Assembly (NCBI RefSeq): GCF_005877885.1
Contig: NZ_VCHY01000025.1
Span: forward strand, 1-64,000
Source of the DNA: Labilibacter sediminis
GTDB taxonomy: Bacteria; Bacteroidota; Bacteroidia; Bacteroidales; Marinilabiliaceae
Length of the DNA stretch: 64,000 nucleotides
Direction: 5' to 3'
How positions within the stretch are numbered: the stretch's first letter is position 1; each line of letters begins with the position of its first letter. The notes beneath the pieces were generated by a model, which was not told the DNA's origin, made no database searches, and was given only the letters and a program-made list of their open reading frames with translations. The position numbers and the translations under genes are program-made. Positions 44,318-55,200 of the stretch are shown here, piece after piece.

Positions 44318-44348
44318 CATCTAACTAATATTGTTCTGCCAAACAGGC

Positions 44349-44374
44349 TTTCTTTTTGCTTGATCAAAAAGAAA
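44349..44374. repeat. Short inverted repeat of a recurrent Bacteroidota type
   Basis: TTTCTTTTTG (44349-44358) and CAAAAAGAAA (44365-44374) are a perfect 10-bp inverted repeat around CTTGAT. The CTTGATC-rich context with a second ATCAAG downstream resembles hairpins I recall as common between genes in this phylum; that memory was not checked. No coding role. Confidence 0.45.
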
Positions 44375-44454
44375 CAAAAAAATCAAGTTCAATTCATCCT
44401 TCAGCCCACCTCCTAGTTGAATCTATTGCCATCACACATCCCTTATTCACCCGC

Positions 44455-44510
44455 ATTCAACTGCGTCGCGCTATTACCGGCCCGGGCCAATTGAACCGGC
44501 CAACACACAT
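44455..44510. other. GC-rich island with palindrome in an AT-rich gap
   Basis: This block is much more GC-rich than its surroundings and contains the perfect palindrome GGCCCGGGCC (44479-44488) flanked by CCGG repeats. A 62-codon open frame runs through it (44356-44544) but has no recognisable protein features. It may be a remnant of another mobile or REP-like sequence. Confidence 0.4.
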
Positions 44511-44544
44511 TTTTATCGAGATAGAACTAAAATACTTGAAATAG

Positions 44545-45234
44545 TTAGCTACTCGGTTTTACTTTTCAAAAAGTCTTAGGAATTCGGGTTTAATTAATCA
44601 CACTTTTTATATTCTTCAGCTCAAAACTTAATCTACAAAACCATTGTAGCCTTTATAAATTGGATTATATAAAAAGAGTATATTCAATCTGTGCATACGG
44701 CTTAAATATTCTTAATTTGCTATTAAAAGATTCCTCTAATTCTATTTTATTCCTACCCATATTTAATCGAAAACATAACTTAATTCTTTAAAAAAGGACA
44801 TAAAATAGCAAAAATACCAACTCATAATGCCTTAAAAAATTTTCCTTCCTTTTAAGAATTCATTTTTTTTGTATCCTCTATCACCTAATAGTTCCTATTT
44901 TTCCATTTACGGAATACTTAAGGCAGGCAATTAATTTGAATTTCATCAGAAATAATTCAGATATAAGAAAAGAATAAATTCAAAAAGGAGTAAAAATCTA
45001 TTTTTTTCATCATTTTCTTCAACATCACACAAGCCCTCTTCTTCTTTTTAAAAGAAATATTACTGTTACTTTTAAGTAATTTCAAAGGCAAAACACCATT
45101 TACATGAACAGCTTAAAAAAAAGAGCATTTTTTAGCGAAAAAAAATCACCCCATTAAAGCACTGACAGGCAATACAGTATTAACAAATAAGCGATTTTAT
45201 CGAAAATTAATTTCAAAAAAAAAGCTTCCAGGTA
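44545..45234. other. AT-rich non-coding gap before tRNA-Asp
   Basis: About 690 bases with many stops in all frames and several A or T runs. I see no gene, no repeat copy and no hairpin of note. Confidence 0.6.
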
Positions 45235-45264
45235 TTGCATAAAGAAAAAGGATATCTATCTTTG
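45235..45264 (+). promoter_or_regulatory. Promoter of tRNA-Asp
   Basis: The -7 box TATCTTTG (45257-45264, then CATCGC) and a -33 TTG (45235-45237) at a 19-base spacer fit the Bacteroidota promoter well. The tRNA begins 27 bases after the -7 box. Confidence 0.8.
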
Positions 45265-45291
45265 CATCGCTTTCAGAAAAAACAACACCAC

Positions 45292-45365
45292 GGTCTGGTA
45301 GTTCAGCTGGTTAGAATGCCGGCCTGTCACGCCGGAGGTCGCGGGTTCGAGTCCCGTCCAGACCG
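45292..45365 (+). tRNA. tRNA-Asp (anticodon GTC)
   Basis: 74 bases fold as a standard tRNA. The acceptor stem is GGTCTGG / CCAGACC with discriminator G (45365), and the anticodon stem is CCGGC / GCCGG with loop CTGTCAC. The anticodon GTC lies at 45326-45328 and reads GAC/GAT (Asp). The T-loop GTTCGAGTC is normal. No CCA is encoded. It is a single-gene unit with its own promoter and terminator. Confidence 0.97.
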
Positions 45366-45366
45366 C

Positions 45367-45396
45367 AAAAAAGGGAAGCAATTGCTTCCCTTTTTT
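45367..45396 (+). terminator. Rho-independent terminator of tRNA-Asp
   Basis: AAAAAGGGAAGC and GCTTCCCTTTTT flank a 6-base centre (AATT with partial self-pairing), forming a perfect palindrome followed by Ts. It lies 1 base after the tRNA. Confidence 0.93.
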
Positions 45397-45419
45397 CGTT
45401 TATAGAAATTTGAAATATA

Positions 45420-46280
45420 CTACTTACCTACCAACTCATCTAACATAGAATTCACATCAGGATACTGATAAGGGAAACGCAGTTCCATTAAACGCTGAGG
45501 CTTTACTTTTTGTCCCTTTAACAGCACATCCGCACCATGACCAAACAACAGCTTTAAAAAAGGCTTAAAAACGCTAAAAAGAACAGGTCTATTTAGTTTC
45601 TCACCCAGCATTTTCGAAAAATACTTATTGGATACAATTTCCGGAGCAACCAAATTATACACCCCATTTGATTCCGGATTTTTAAGAATATACCAAATTG
45701 CAGAAAGCAAATCATCAATATGAATACAGGGGAAAGCCTGCATACCATTGCCTACAATTGCACCACACCCCATTTTAAACGACGGCAACATTCTGGCAAA
45801 AGCCCCTCCCTCCTTATCTAGAACAATGCCTATACGCATTACAGCTAACTTTATGTCGGTTTGCAACAATGGAACCAATGCAGATTCCCAATCTTTACAT
45901 AAATTACCTAAAAAATCGTTTGCTAATCTATCCGAGAATTCATCATGAATTTCAAATTCATCGTAAATACCAACTGCCGAAGCAGATAGTATTATAGAGG
46001 GTTTATTGTCTACCTGAAGAATGGCATCTACTAATTTCTTTGTTGTTTCTACCCTGCTGTTATAAATCTCCTTTTTGTATGCCTTGGTCCACCTTTTTAA
46101 TATTGGTGCTCCTGCCAAATTAATCAACATGTCTGCCCCTTCAATTTTAGCAGCAATAACATCATTACCTCGAGAAAAATCTTTTCTGGAAATATTGACT
46201 ACTTCAAAGTTATTTTCTTTAAAAAAGCGAGTAATCCTCACTCCTAAAAATCCGGTTCCACCAGTTAAACAAATCTTCAT
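45420..46280 (-). CDS. TIGR01777-family NAD-dependent epimerase/dehydratase
   Basis: A 286-residue protein of the TIGR01777 (SDR39U1, YfcH-like) family. The front GGTGFLGVRITRFF (about 7-20) is the Rossmann NAD(P) motif, INLAGAPI (about 53-60) matches the family, as do SASAVGIYDEF (about 98-108) and the closing hydrophobic part with RLMELRFPYQYPD (about 263-275). Its substrate is unknown; sugar or nucleotide-sugar epimerisation is often assumed but not shown. It is alone on the minus strand. Confidence 0.88.
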   Translation of the reverse strand: MKICLTGGTGFLGVRITRFFKENNFEVVNISRKDFSRGNDVIAAKIEGADMLINLAGAPILKRWTKAYKKEIYNSRVETTKKLVDAILQVDNKPSIILSASAVGIYDEFEIHDEFSDRLANDFLGNLCKDWESALVPLLQTDIKLAVMRIGIVLDKEGGAFARMLPSFKMGCGAIVGNGMQAFPCIHIDDLLSAIWYILKNPESNGVYNLVAPEIVSNKYFSKMLGEKLNRPVLFSVFKPFLKLLFGHGADVLLKGQKVKPQRLMELRFPYQYPDVNSMLDELVGK

Positions 46281-46367
46281 AGAGATTAAACAGAGAATTA
46301 GTTATACATAGCCACAATTTAGTAAAACATTTTGGTAAATAACAAACTCAACATGTTTTTCAATGGA

Positions 46368-47645
46368 CTAGTCTTTATACCCCGATCGAATATGCAGGTC
46401 TCTTTGAGGGAAAGGTATTTCTACATCATTTTCTTTAAACTTATCGTGAATGGCAAAACGAAGATCACTTCTTACTTTTTCTACCCAAAACGAATCATCT
46501 ATCCAAAAAAACAAACTAAAATCTAACGATGACTCTCCAAAATCATTAAAATACACAAATGGCTGAGGGGTAGAATATATCTTATCGTGCTCTGAAGCAC
46601 ATTTTATCAATATTTTTTCTACCAAACGAACATCTGAACCATAAGACACGCCAACATCTACTTTAAAGCGTGTTTTATGCTCATTATAGCTCCAATTAAT
46701 GACGTTTTTACCGACAAAGTTATTATTTGGAATAATGGTCACAATATTATCTCTGGTAAGCAACTTGGAGGTTCTTAAACCTATTTCCTGCACTTTCCCG
46801 ATAATTCCATTTTCTAACTCTACAATGTCTTGAACTCTAATGGTACCCTCAAAAAGGATAATTAATCCGGATACGAAATCGTTAAACAAAGACTGAACTC
46901 CAAATCCCAATCCTACAAATAAAGCTGCAGATCCCGCTAAAAGCACATTAACACTTAATCCTATATTCGAAAGAATTAATACTACTGTAATCACCCATAC
47001 AAAATACTTTACTATCTGAAATATGGTATGGCCTTTACCTTTGTCTATTCCCTTTTTATTTATTCTTTCGTTATAAAAATATTCGAAAGATATAATGCAC
47101 ACATGAACCGTAAATCCAATGAACAGTGCCTGAATAATTTTTCCAATGGTAATTTGAACATCCTGCAAAGAAAACAATGTAATAGAGAAAAACGGAAAGG
47201 CATGATCACTAAACTGTATTACTCCACTAATGATAATCAGCAATACAACTAAAGTTACCCACCTTCTCAAGCCGGAAATTACCCTTCGCGGAATCCTTTG
47301 AGTGCCTTTTGAATTACTCAACACTCTGGTTAAAAATCTGTTCGTATATATCAAAAAAGCAACAGCAAAAACTAAAAACAGAATTAAAAAGCCGGTTACA
47401 GAAACACTTTCTCCCAAACTAAAAAGCTCAACTGCAAGTAATTTTTCTACTTTTATTTGAAATACACGCAATAACAATCCCGTAGAGATCAGCATTACTA
47501 CAAACTGAACAATTAATGAAACAGACCTAACTATTTGCTTTTTAACCGAACTTCTGTTTTTCTTTTTAAGAATGGAAAACCCAAACCATAACACTACATT
47601 AAACGCCAATACAACAATAATGTATAATAGTTTTGATCCCTCCAT
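46368..47645 (-). CDS. MscS-family mechanosensitive ion channel
   Basis: A 425-residue inner-membrane protein. About five hydrophobic helices lie in the N-terminal 230 residues, then the MscS pore helix (GSAALFVGLGFGVQSLFNDF, about 242-261). A cytosolic beta domain (GTIRVQDIVELENGIIGKV) and alpha/beta cage follow. The Ala/Gly-rich pore sequence is typical. It opens under membrane tension to release solutes in osmotic downshock. It lies 13 bases behind cdaA on the same strand, so it is probably in the folP-cdaA-mscS operon. c-di-AMP control of osmotic balance makes this neighbourhood logical, though no direct link is shown. Confidence 0.9.
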   Translation of the reverse strand: MEGSKLLYIIVVLAFNVVLWFGFSILKKKNRSSVKKQIVRSVSLIVQFVVMLISTGLLLRVFQIKVEKLLAVELFSLGESVSVTGFLILFLVFAVAFLIYTNRFLTRVLSNSKGTQRIPRRVISGLRRWVTLVVLLIIISGVIQFSDHAFPFFSITLFSLQDVQITIGKIIQALFIGFTVHVCIISFEYFYNERINKKGIDKGKGHTIFQIVKYFVWVITVVLILSNIGLSVNVLLAGSAALFVGLGFGVQSLFNDFVSGLIILFEGTIRVQDIVELENGIIGKVQEIGLRTSKLLTRDNIVTIIPNNNFVGKNVINWSYNEHKTRFKVDVGVSYGSDVRLVEKILIKCASEHDKIYSTPQPFVYFNDFGESSLDFSLFFWIDDSFWVEKVRSDLRFAIHDKFKENDVEIPFPQRDLHIRSGYKD

Positions 47646-47658
47646 AATTTATATGTAT

Positions 47659-48450
47659 TTAATTGTCTTTGTCTTTCTGTGTTTTTTCGTCCTCAAGCAA
47701 CACTTCTAATTCTTCAGGAGTAACACCATGGTTTATTTCACCTGCATGAAAATAAGATATTTTACCTGTTTCCTCTGATACAACAATTGCAGATGCATCA
47801 GTGGCCTCTGTAACCCCCAGGGCTGCTCTATGCCGTAATCCTAACTTTTTGGGTAAATCAAAACTTTGAGAAACAGGTAATATACAACCTGCTGCTTTAA
47901 TTTTGTTGCGAGCCACAATAACAGCACCATCATGCAAGGGGCTATTTTTAAAAAATATATTCTCTAACAATCGACTCGAAATAACGGCATTTACCAACTC
48001 TCCTGTTTGCACATAATCCAGCATTTCCGACTTCTTTGAAATAACAATAATACCGCCTGTTTTTGTTTTGGCCATATTTTGACAGGCACGAACAATCGGT
48101 TTATTGTAAATATTCATCACCCCTGTTGTTTGACTGGAAAAAAGCTTTTCAATAGAAAACTTGTTGGCAATATTATACTTTGTTCCCAGCAAAAGAAAAA
48201 AACGCCTTATCTCCTGCTGAAATACAACAATTAATGCAATCACCCCAACATTTACAATATTGTCGAGAATAGTTGCAGATAACTCCATGTTTAACGACTT
48301 AATAAAAAGCCAGAAAAGAATAAAAGCAAATAGTCCAAAAAAAATATTTTGAGCTACAGTACCTCTAATTAACTTATAGAGCCTATACATTAAATAAGCC
48401 ACCAGGGCTATATCAATAATATCGATAAAACGTATATCCAGAAATGTCAT
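47659..48450 (-). CDS. cdaA: Diadenylate cyclase CdaA (c-di-AMP synthase)
   Basis: A 263-residue protein with three N-terminal membrane helices (about 13-90) and a DisA_N cyclase domain. The catalytic motif DGA is at 174-176 (SPLHDGAVIV) and RHR at 206-208 (GLRHRAALG). It joins two ATP into c-di-AMP, which controls potassium and osmotic homeostasis. Here it starts directly after folP ends (the stop at 48451 is adjacent), a folP-cdaA order known in Bacteroidota, and is followed by mscS. No CdaR regulator gene is adjacent, unlike in Firmicutes. Confidence 0.94.
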   Translation of the reverse strand: MTFLDIRFIDIIDIALVAYLMYRLYKLIRGTVAQNIFFGLFAFILFWLFIKSLNMELSATILDNIVNVGVIALIVVFQQEIRRFFLLLGTKYNIANKFSIEKLFSSQTTGVMNIYNKPIVRACQNMAKTKTGGIIVISKKSEMLDYVQTGELVNAVISSRLLENIFFKNSPLHDGAVIVARNKIKAAGCILPVSQSFDLPKKLGLRHRAALGVTEATDASAIVVSEETGKISYFHAGEINHGVTPEELEVLLEDEKTQKDKDN

Positions 48451-49329
48451 CTATTTATTCTGCTTAAACTGATTTATTTTATTGTAAATCTTAATACACT
48501 CTTTTGCTTCTTTAACGTCATGCACCCTTAAAATTCCCGCTCCCCTTTCCAAGGCAAGCATATTTAACGCTGTCGTACCATTTAAGGCTTCATCGGCTGA
48601 ACTGCCAAGATATTTATATATCATTGACTTACGCGACACGCCAACCAACAAGGGTAACTCAAACATTTTAAATTCATTTAAACGAGAAAAGATTTCATAA
48701 TTCTGATCTATTGTTTTTCCAAACCCAAATCCCGGATCAAGAATAATATCATGAACTCCCAACTGATTTAATTTTGCTGTCTTTTTTGCAAGATAATCAA
48801 TCACTTCAAAAACTACATCATTATCGTACGATGGATTTACCTGCATATTTTGCGGTGTACCTTTCATATGCATCATGATATAGGGCACATTTAATTTAGC
48901 CACAGTCTCAAACATTGCTTTATCCATATCCCCTGCAGATATATCATTAATCATATCAACCTGAAATTCTCGCACAACATAGCTGGCAATATTTGACCTA
49001 AAAGTATCTACAGAAATAATGGCATGCTGGAATTGTTTCCGAATTACGGAAAGCGCATTTATCAACCTTTGTAACTCTTCCTTTTCATCAATATGTTTGG
49101 CTCCGGGGCGAGAAGAATAAGCTCCAATATCAATAATATCAGCTCCATCATTAAGCATATTGCTCACTCTATGTATAATCACACTTTCCTCTTCGTATTT
49201 GCCTCCATCGTAAAAAGAATCTGGTGTAATATTTAAGATTCCCATCACCTGTGGTTGAGAAATATCAATCAGTTTTCCCGAGCAATTATATGTTGTCTTA
49301 TTTCTTAAAAAAATTTGTTTTCCTGTCAT
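48451..49329 (-). CDS. folP: Dihydropteroate synthase
   Basis: A 292-residue TIM-barrel enzyme joining 6-hydroxymethyl-dihydropterin diphosphate to p-aminobenzoate. It has GILNITPDSFYDGGKY (about residues 30-45), DIGAYSSRPGA (about 66-76), the pterin site DPGFGFGKTIDQN, and GVSRKSMIYKY. All folate-pathway marks are present, and the length is slightly over the typical 280. It is the first gene of the minus-strand folP-cdaA-mscS run. Confidence 0.95.
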   Translation of the reverse strand: MTGKQIFLRNKTTYNCSGKLIDISQPQVMGILNITPDSFYDGGKYEEESVIIHRVSNMLNDGADIIDIGAYSSRPGAKHIDEKEELQRLINALSVIRKQFQHAIISVDTFRSNIASYVVREFQVDMINDISAGDMDKAMFETVAKLNVPYIMMHMKGTPQNMQVNPSYDNDVVFEVIDYLAKKTAKLNQLGVHDIILDPGFGFGKTIDQNYEIFSRLNEFKMFELPLLVGVSRKSMIYKYLGSSADEALNGTTALNMLALERGAGILRVHDVKEAKECIKIYNKINQFKQNK

Positions 49330-49607
49330 CGATAGTAATAAAAACGGTTGTATCTGTAATACTGCTGTAAAAATAATGCATTGAGCGACAATTAAAAAAA
49401 ATCAAAACTGAATGCGCTTTCTGGGATCAAAATAACCTTCTTTTTACTGTATTTACAAATAGATTATTTCCTATTTGTAAGTATTTATTTTCACAAAACA
49501 CTCTGCTAACATATTTTTTTAAAAACTCCACACCCCTCCTTACACCCTATACCTCAACCACTTAAATAAACCCTCGAGATTACTTTACATATCCACATAT
49601 CTACTTT

Positions 49608-49639
49608 TTTGGATATTTAGATTATTGCATTTATATTTG
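49608..49639 (+). promoter_or_regulatory. Near-consensus promoter of the RND efflux operon
   Basis: The -33 box TTTG (49608-49611) and -7 box TATATTTG (49632-49639) with a 20-base spacer match the Bacteroidota consensus fully. The tolC-like ATG follows 31 bases later (49670). The remaining 340-base gap (49330-49669) holds nothing else I can identify. Confidence 0.8.
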
Positions 49640-49669
49640 ATCCCTCAATAACGAAAAAAAATAGAAACA

Positions 49670-51001
49670 ATGCATACGAAAAAAACATTCATCCTTTTAC
49701 TTTTATGGAGCCTAGGGCTCAGTCTTCCCATAAAAGCAAATCTAAGAGACTCGAGTAATGTATTTTCACTCGAAAAAGTATTGATACTTGCCAAAGCAAA
49801 CAATACAGAAATATTAAAAAGTTTGGCAGAAGTTAAAAGTGCCAAAGCTGATAACCAACAAGCAAGCGCTGCTTTTTTGCCTGCTATTGAACTCTCTAAC
49901 AGCTATATGTCTTCAAATGATCCTTTGTACGCTTTTGGTTTTAAGTTGCAACAACAGGGTGTTACCATGGCCGACTTTGATCCTTCAGTCATCAATTCTC
50001 CTGGTACAACAAACCACTTTAACACGCAGGTATTGGTTGAGCAACCACTTGTAAATATTGATGCCTGGATGGGAAAAAGTGCAGCAAACCACAAGGTAAA
50101 AGCCACTGAGCTAAAAAGTGAGTACACCAAATCACATATCTCTTTTATAATAAAGCAAACTTACTATGCTTTGCAATTGGCAAAAAACAGAACCAGTGTA
50201 ATTAAAAAAGCACATGAGGCTTCGGAAGCTTACCTTAAAATTGCCAGTGAAAACCTGAATCAGGGTTACTTAAAAGAAGCTGACGTTTTGGCTATTAAAG
50301 TGCGCAAGCTTGAACTGGAAGCTCAATTAAAAGAATCAGAAAGTAAAGAGAAATCAGTAACCGAGATGCTTAACTTTTTAATGGGCCGGGATATTTATCT
50401 TCCATTAGTCGTATCTGACTCTATCGAAAAAATTCCTTTTACATACAATGGCATAGAAAATGTTAATCAGCGTGCCGATGTAGTTGCCATGCAATATGGG
50501 TTAGAATCGAGGAAATTAATGCAAAAAAGTAGTGCTTTAAAATTTGCTCCAAGAATTAACGCTTTTGGTATGTACAATTTATACGATTCTGAATTCGCTC
50601 AATTCGATTCTCAAAGCTGGATGGTAGGATTAAAGTTACAATGGAAGATATTTAATGGTGGTCAAAACATTGGGAAACTCAATAAAACAAAAGCTGAATT
50701 TACCCTGGCTGAATTATCCTACAATGAATATTTATACAAAAGCAATATGGAACTTTCCCAGGCCAAAAGAGATATTGCATTAAGAGAAAGTCAACTTTTT
50801 ACTTATCAAATGGCTACCAACCAGGCGAAAGAATCTTTACGCATTAGAACAAACAGATACGAGGAAGGACTTGAAAGAACCTCAGATTTGTTAATGGCTG
50901 AGGCAAAATTTGCTGAAAGCGAATTAAAATACTTAAATGCTATTTACAATTATAATGTATCAGTATTTAAATACGATCTCCTTTCATCTAAAACAGAATA
51001 A
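49670..51001 (+). CDS. TolC-family outer-membrane efflux protein
   Basis: A 443-residue TolC/OprM-type outer-membrane channel. It has a signal peptide (FILLLLWSLGLSLPIKA) and two long coiled-coil halves (AEVKSAKADNQQASAAFLPA; LKEADVLAIKVRKLELEAQL), with the conserved KTKAEFTLAEL region in the second half. It forms the exit duct of a tripartite pump and joins the periplasmic adaptor and inner-membrane RND transporter encoded next. It is first in the operon behind a strong promoter. Confidence 0.92.
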   Translation: MHTKKTFILLLLWSLGLSLPIKANLRDSSNVFSLEKVLILAKANNTEILKSLAEVKSAKADNQQASAAFLPAIELSNSYMSSNDPLYAFGFKLQQQGVTMADFDPSVINSPGTTNHFNTQVLVEQPLVNIDAWMGKSAANHKVKATELKSEYTKSHISFIIKQTYYALQLAKNRTSVIKKAHEASEAYLKIASENLNQGYLKEADVLAIKVRKLELEAQLKESESKEKSVTEMLNFLMGRDIYLPLVVSDSIEKIPFTYNGIENVNQRADVVAMQYGLESRKLMQKSSALKFAPRINAFGMYNLYDSEFAQFDSQSWMVGLKLQWKIFNGGQNIGKLNKTKAEFTLAELSYNEYLYKSNMELSQAKRDIALRESQLFTYQMATNQAKESLRIRTNRYEEGLERTSDLLMAEAKFAESELKYLNAIYNYNVSVFKYDLLSSKTE

Positions 51002-51095
51002 AATCAATCTATCATATTTAGTTCATACAAGTACCTTATCATTTATTGAATGTTAGGGTACAACATTTCATTGCTAATCATAAAACAATATAACC

Positions 51096-52169
51096 ATGAA
51101 ATTTTCAAAAACAATTATATTACTTATTACCGGGGGTTTACTTTTTCACAGCTGTAGTAACAATTCAAACACAGAAAGTCAAACCAAAAGTATTGCGGTG
51201 GAAACAAAGAAGGTTGCTGAAATCCCGGTATCTAAAACCTATCAATTCTCGGGCAATATCAACTCCGTTAAAAAATCAACGCTTAGCACCAGAATAATGG
51301 GGCAAGTTGATAAAATTTATGCTCATGAGGGAGATAAAATTGAAAAGGGACAATTATTAATTGCCATCAGAAGCAATGATATTGCTGCTAAAAAAAGTCA
51401 GGTAGAAGCAAACATTATTGAAGTATCTGCTGCATATAAAAATGCAGAAACAGATTATAACAGAATAAAAAACTTATACAAGAATAAGAGTGCTACCAAA
51501 AAAGAGCTTGATGACATTTCTACCCATTATAAAATGATGGAAGCCAAACTTCATGCTGTAGAAAAGGCTAAAGCTGAAGTTGAAGAAATGATGACCTATG
51601 CCAATATTAGAGCACCGTATTCCGGAACAATTACTGATCTATTTGTAGATGCCGGAGATATGGCTAACCCTGGCATGCCTTTAATTGCAGTTGAAGCTCC
51701 CGGTGTTTTTGAAGTGATTACCCGAATCCCGGAATCTGAAATAAACCTGCTGGAAAAAGGAGATACGGTTCAGGTTGCCCTAAAAAGTACGCTCAGCAAC
51801 ATTAAAGGTATTATTTCCCGAATCAGTCCTTCCAGTCGTTTTTCCGGCTCTCAGTTTGAAACCCGTATTTTACTTCTTCCAGAAAACGACCAATTAAAAA
51901 ATATCAGAAGCGGCATGTTTGCCCAAATAAATCTATTTAAAGGCATAGAAAATAAAATATTGGTTTCACAAGATCTAATTGTTCATCGTGGTCAGTTAAC
52001 CGGAGTATGGACCATTGGACAAACAGGAAATGCTTTATTACGTTGGGTTCGACTTGGAAAACTCCATAATAACAAAGTAGAAGTGATTTCCGGTTTATCA
52101 AAAGGAGACCAACTCATTGTTAAAAGTGACAAAAGACTTCATGATGGCTTAAAAGTAAACAGCTTATAA
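51096..52169 (+). CDS. RND efflux periplasmic adaptor (HlyD/MexA-like) lipoprotein
   Basis: A 357-residue adaptor. It has a lipobox near residue 19 (LLFHSC), so it is lipid-anchored. The lipoyl halves (GQVDKIYAHEGDKIEKGQLL and YSGTITDLFVDAGDMANPGMPL) surround an alpha-hairpin (about 95-165, YNRIKNLYKNKSATKKELDD), and a beta-barrel and membrane-proximal domain follow. It bridges the RND pump to TolC. The gene lies between tolC (94 bases) and the pump (62 bases). The substrate range is unknown. Confidence 0.93.
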   Translation: MKFSKTIILLITGGLLFHSCSNNSNTESQTKSIAVETKKVAEIPVSKTYQFSGNINSVKKSTLSTRIMGQVDKIYAHEGDKIEKGQLLIAIRSNDIAAKKSQVEANIIEVSAAYKNAETDYNRIKNLYKNKSATKKELDDISTHYKMMEAKLHAVEKAKAEVEEMMTYANIRAPYSGTITDLFVDAGDMANPGMPLIAVEAPGVFEVITRIPESEINLLEKGDTVQVALKSTLSNIKGIISRISPSSRFSGSQFETRILLLPENDQLKNIRSGMFAQINLFKGIENKILVSQDLIVHRGQLTGVWTIGQTGNALLRWVRLGKLHNNKVEVISGLSKGDQLIVKSDKRLHDGLKVNSL

Positions 52170-52231
52170 GTAAAAGTCATTATTTGAAACCTCAGTTACA
52201 CACCATCATAAGTACATAAAATTTTACGCAT

Positions 52232-55200
52232 ATGAAAACAGGAATAGCTGGTACTATAGCCAGATTATTTATAAAATCGAAACTTACGCCATTACTCATG
52301 GTAGCATTCCTTATTATCGGAATGTATAGTTCGTACCTTACTCCTCGCGAAGAGGAACCACAAATTGATGTACCTATTGCTGATATATTTTTCAGATATC
52401 CGGGAGCTAGCCCCAAGGAAATGGAGTCGAGAATTATCAAGCCAATCGAGAAAATTATTTCAAATGTAAAAGGCGTTGAATATGTGTACTCGCAATCAAT
52501 GTCGGAACAAGCCATGCTTATTGTACAATTTTATGTAGGTGAAGATATTGAACGAAGCCTGGTTAAGCTTTACAACGAAATCATGAAGAATATGGATCAA
52601 ATGCCATCAGGAACCTCGCTTCCGTTGGTAAAAACCAGATCCATTGACGATGTTCCGGTATTGGGGCTTACACTATGGAGCGAAAACTATTCTGATTATC
52701 AATTAAAACGGGTTGCTCAGGAATTAAACTCAGAAATTGAAAAAATAACCGATGTTTCAGAAACCAAACTAATTGGTGGCAGAAACAGAGAAATTCAAGT
52801 TATCCTGGATCGTGATAAAATGGCAGCTTACAAAGTTGATCCTTTAATGATATCACAGCAGTTGCAAGCCTCTAATACACAATTTTCCTCTGGTTCTTTT
52901 AACCAAAACAACAACGAGTATTTGGTAAGCACAGGTAGTTTCCTTAGCTCCTCCGATGAAGTTTCAAATTTGGTAATTGGCGTATTTCAAAATACACCTG
53001 TTTATTTACACCAGGTAGCCAAAGTAGAAGATGGCCCTGCCCTGCCAACCTCATATATTGCATTTGGATATGGACAAGCCAGTCTGGAGAAAACTGAATA
53101 CCCGGATGAATATAACGCAGTTACGATATCTATTGCCAAAAGAAGAGGTGCAGATGCCATGCGCTTAGCAGAACAAATTGAGCATAAAATTGAGATTTTA
53201 CAGGGCGAATTACTTCCGGCAGATATCAAGGTAGAAATTACAAGAAACTATGGCGAAACGGCTTCCGAAAAAGTATCTGAGCTATTAATGCACTTATTAG
53301 GCGCCATTGTAGCCGTAACATTTGTGGTGATGCTTGCCATGGGCTGGAGAGGTGGTTTAGTGGTATTTATTTCTGTACCCATCACCTTTGCTTTAACCAT
53401 GTTCAGCTACTACTTTTTAGATTATACACTTAACAGAATAACCTTATTTGCCCTTGTATTTGTTACAGGAATAGTTGTAGATGATTCTATCATTATTGCC
53501 GAAAACATGCACCGTCATTTTAAGATGAAGAAATTACCATTTTGGCAGGCAGCATTAAGATCTATTGATGAAGTTGGTAACCCAACCATTCTCGCAACTT
53601 TTACGGTAATAGCAGCTGTAATACCTATGGTTTTTGTATCAGGTATGATGGGACCTTATATGAGCCCTATGCCTATCGGAGCGTCTATCGCCATGATTTT
53701 CTCATTACTTGTAGCGCTTATGATTACCCCATGGTTAGCATACCGCTTGTTACGACATGATGAAGAAAAGGTAGACGACAAAGATTATTCTTTGGAAAAA
53801 ACATTGATTTATAAACTGTACGACAAAAGCATGCGCCCAATGATTGAAAGCCCTATGAAAAGATGGATTTTTATTGGAAGCGTTACCTTACTTTTGTTGG
53901 GATCAGCCAGTTTGTTTTTATTTAAAGTTGTCACTGTAAAAATTCTGCCTTTCGATAATAAAAACGAATTTCAGGTGGTAATTGATATGCCTGAAGGTAC
54001 TACGCTTGAACAAACAGCTAATGTAACCAAGGAATTAGCGGCATTTTTACGAAACCACGAATTGGTTACCAACTACCAAACTTATGTTGGCGCTTCTGCT
54101 CCAATCAACTTTAATGGTTTGGTGCGTCATTACGATTTACGTCGAGGCTCTAACGTTGCAGATATTCAGGTAAATCTGGTTTCAAAAAAAGAACGCGATT
54201 TACAAAGCCACGATATTGCTAAGGAATTAAGACCTAGCTTACAAGAAATTGGCAAAAAATTCAATGCAAATGTAAAAATTGTTGAAGTTCCTCCTGGACC
54301 ACCGGTAATGTCAACAATGGTTGCTGAAATATACGGCCCCGATTACGAATCTCAAATAGATGTGGCTCAGCAGGTAAAGCAACTTTTTAAAACAACCAAT
54401 AGTGTGGTTGACATCGATTGGATGATGGAAGATGACCAGGAAGAATTTAAGTTTGAAGTTGATAAGGAAAAAGCCATGTTAAACGGCATCAGTTCTCAAC
54501 AAATAGTTTATGCCTTAAACATGAATTTACGAGGAACTAAAGTAACAAACTTATTTGCCGAAAAGGAACACAATCAGGTTGGCATTACACTTCGTATGGC
54601 CGAGGAAAACAGAACAAGCGTTGAAGATTTAAAAAAGATCAATCTTGTATCTCAATACGGAGATATGGTGGCCATTGGTGATTTAGTTAACATCCGAAAA
54701 ACCATAAAAGAAAAAAGTATATTCCGTAAAAATCAAAAGCAGGTGGTATATGTCACTGCCGACATAGCGGGAGAACTTGAAAGTCCGGTATACGCCATTA
54801 TGGATATATCTAATCGAATAGATGAAATTAAACTACCTGAAGGATATACCATCAGTGAATACTATAATGGTCAGCCTTTTGTTGAAAATGAATACGGTTT
54901 AAAATGGGATGGCGAATGGCAAATTACTTACGAGGTATTTAGAGACTTAGGAACAGCCTTTGCTGTAGTACTCATCATTATCTACATGCTGATTGTTGGA
55001 TGGTTTCAAAACCTTAAAGTACCATTTGTTATGATGGTTGCCATACCACTTTCATTAGTTGGAATAGTGCTAGGGCACTGGATGCTAAATGCTTTTTTTA
55101 CCGCTACATCAATGATTGGTATGATTGCTCTGGCCGGAATAATGGTTCGGAACTCCATACTTCTCATCGACTTTGTGAACATTAGACTCAAGGAAGGAGT

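Noticed and set aside
44356-44544. 62-codon open frame
   Set aside because: It runs over the hairpin and the GC-rich palindrome, with no recognised protein motif or promoter.
45292-45365. tRNA-Asp as an integration site for an island
   Set aside because: No direct repeat of the tRNA 3' end or integrase gene was seen around it.
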